The notes under the pieces: generated by a model
The model's input: only the letters and a program-made list of their open reading frames with translations
Database searches by the model: none
Told to the model about the DNA's origin: nothing
In this document: positions 6,709-6,891 of the stretch, in pieces
Position numbering within the stretch: position 1 is the stretch's first letter
Layout of the letters: every line of letters begins with the position of its first letter
Assembly (NCBI GenBank): GCA_020846375.1
Contig: JADLDZ010000336.1
Span: 1 to 6,891, forward strand
Direction of reading: 5' to 3'
From: Nitrospirales bacterium
GTDB lineage: Bacteria > Nitrospirota > Thermodesulfovibrionia > Thermodesulfovibrionales > Dissulfurispiraceae
DNA: 6,891 bases
Made by a program: the position numbers and the translations under genes

Positions 6709-6891
6709 CTAATTATGGCCGATGAAATCAGCCACTGCACACTGCGCTGATATTCCCGTCTTGTCGGCTTTCGTGCCGAGGTACGCCGCGATAACCTCTT
6801 CGTTGCACGCAATTTCCCGCGGCGGTCCGTCCGCGATCTTGCGGCCGTAATCGAGCACGACGATATGGTCCGAAATATCCATCACGACGCC
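6709..6891 (-). CDS. livG: Liv-type ABC transporter ATPase, LivG-like, C-terminal part only
   Basis: The frame enters from the right edge and ends at a TAG at 6709-6711, giving the last 60 residues. The visible part begins [20 protein letters not shown], which matches the region just after the H-loop in LivG (typical: M.LVM.ISD.I.VLNYG..IA.G.P.EI). It continues with [18 protein letters not shown], the usual LivG ending, plus a polar extension of about 20 residues ([20 protein letters not shown]). The catalytic motifs lie outside the window, so it is judged from the C-terminus and from its place directly before livH. With livF it would supply the second nucleotide-binding subunit of the importer. 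An ABC ATPase is near certain; LivG rather than LivF rests on the ISD.IVVLDYG pattern and on the separate livF gene. Confidence 0.88.
   Translation of the reverse strand, partial: GVVMDISDHIVVLDYGRKIADGPPREIACNEEVIAAYLGTKADKTGISAQCAVADFIGHN

Noticed and set aside
427..6891. A urea transport locus (UrtABCDE) suggested by the Dur3-like symporter beside Liv-type genes
   Set aside because: The binding protein lacks the UrtA look, the LivF is long with a basic tail, the gene order differs from urtABCDE, and no urease gene is visible.

Overview
All recognisable genes in this window lie on the minus strand, so transcription runs from high to low coordinates. The moderately GC-rich sequence, AGGAGG-type ribosome binding sites, tight operon packing and Liv-family subtypes suggest a Gram-negative proteobacterium. 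A deltaproteobacterial (Desulfobacterota-like) anaerobe is my best guess, but nothing here proves a lineage.

The right part (about 2141 to 6891) holds a nearly complete branched-chain amino acid type (Liv/HAAT) ABC importer. In transcription order it contains: the C-terminal end of an ATPase (livG-like, cut by the window edge); permease livH; permease livM, which starts 2 nt after livH stops; a periplasmic solute-binding protein of the large Peripla_BP_6 class; and the second ATPase, livF-like. The binding-protein gene sits between the permeases and livF rather than first as in E. coli. Strong inverted repeats lie in the gaps on both sides of it. The binding-protein subtype is not a clear leucine or urea binder, so the substrate is open; small carboxylates or aromatic acids are as plausible as amino acids.

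The left part (1 to about 1902) holds a sodium:solute symporter whose N-terminal third resembles the Dur3 urea-transporter branch. It is followed 36 nt later by a small three-helix membrane protein with a near-ideal ribosome binding site, which runs off the left edge. A gap of about 238 nt with a GC-rich hairpin and a T-run separates livF from the symporter, so this pair may be a separate transcription unit.

Together the window looks like a nutrient-uptake locus pairing an ATP-driven high-affinity importer with a sodium-driven symporter. I see no RNA genes, mobile elements, CRISPR arrays or convincing sigma-70 or sigma-54 promoters. The most interesting items are the symporter with its unnamed small partner, the hairpin-flanked binding-protein gene, and a possible short leader ORF overlapping the start of that gene.
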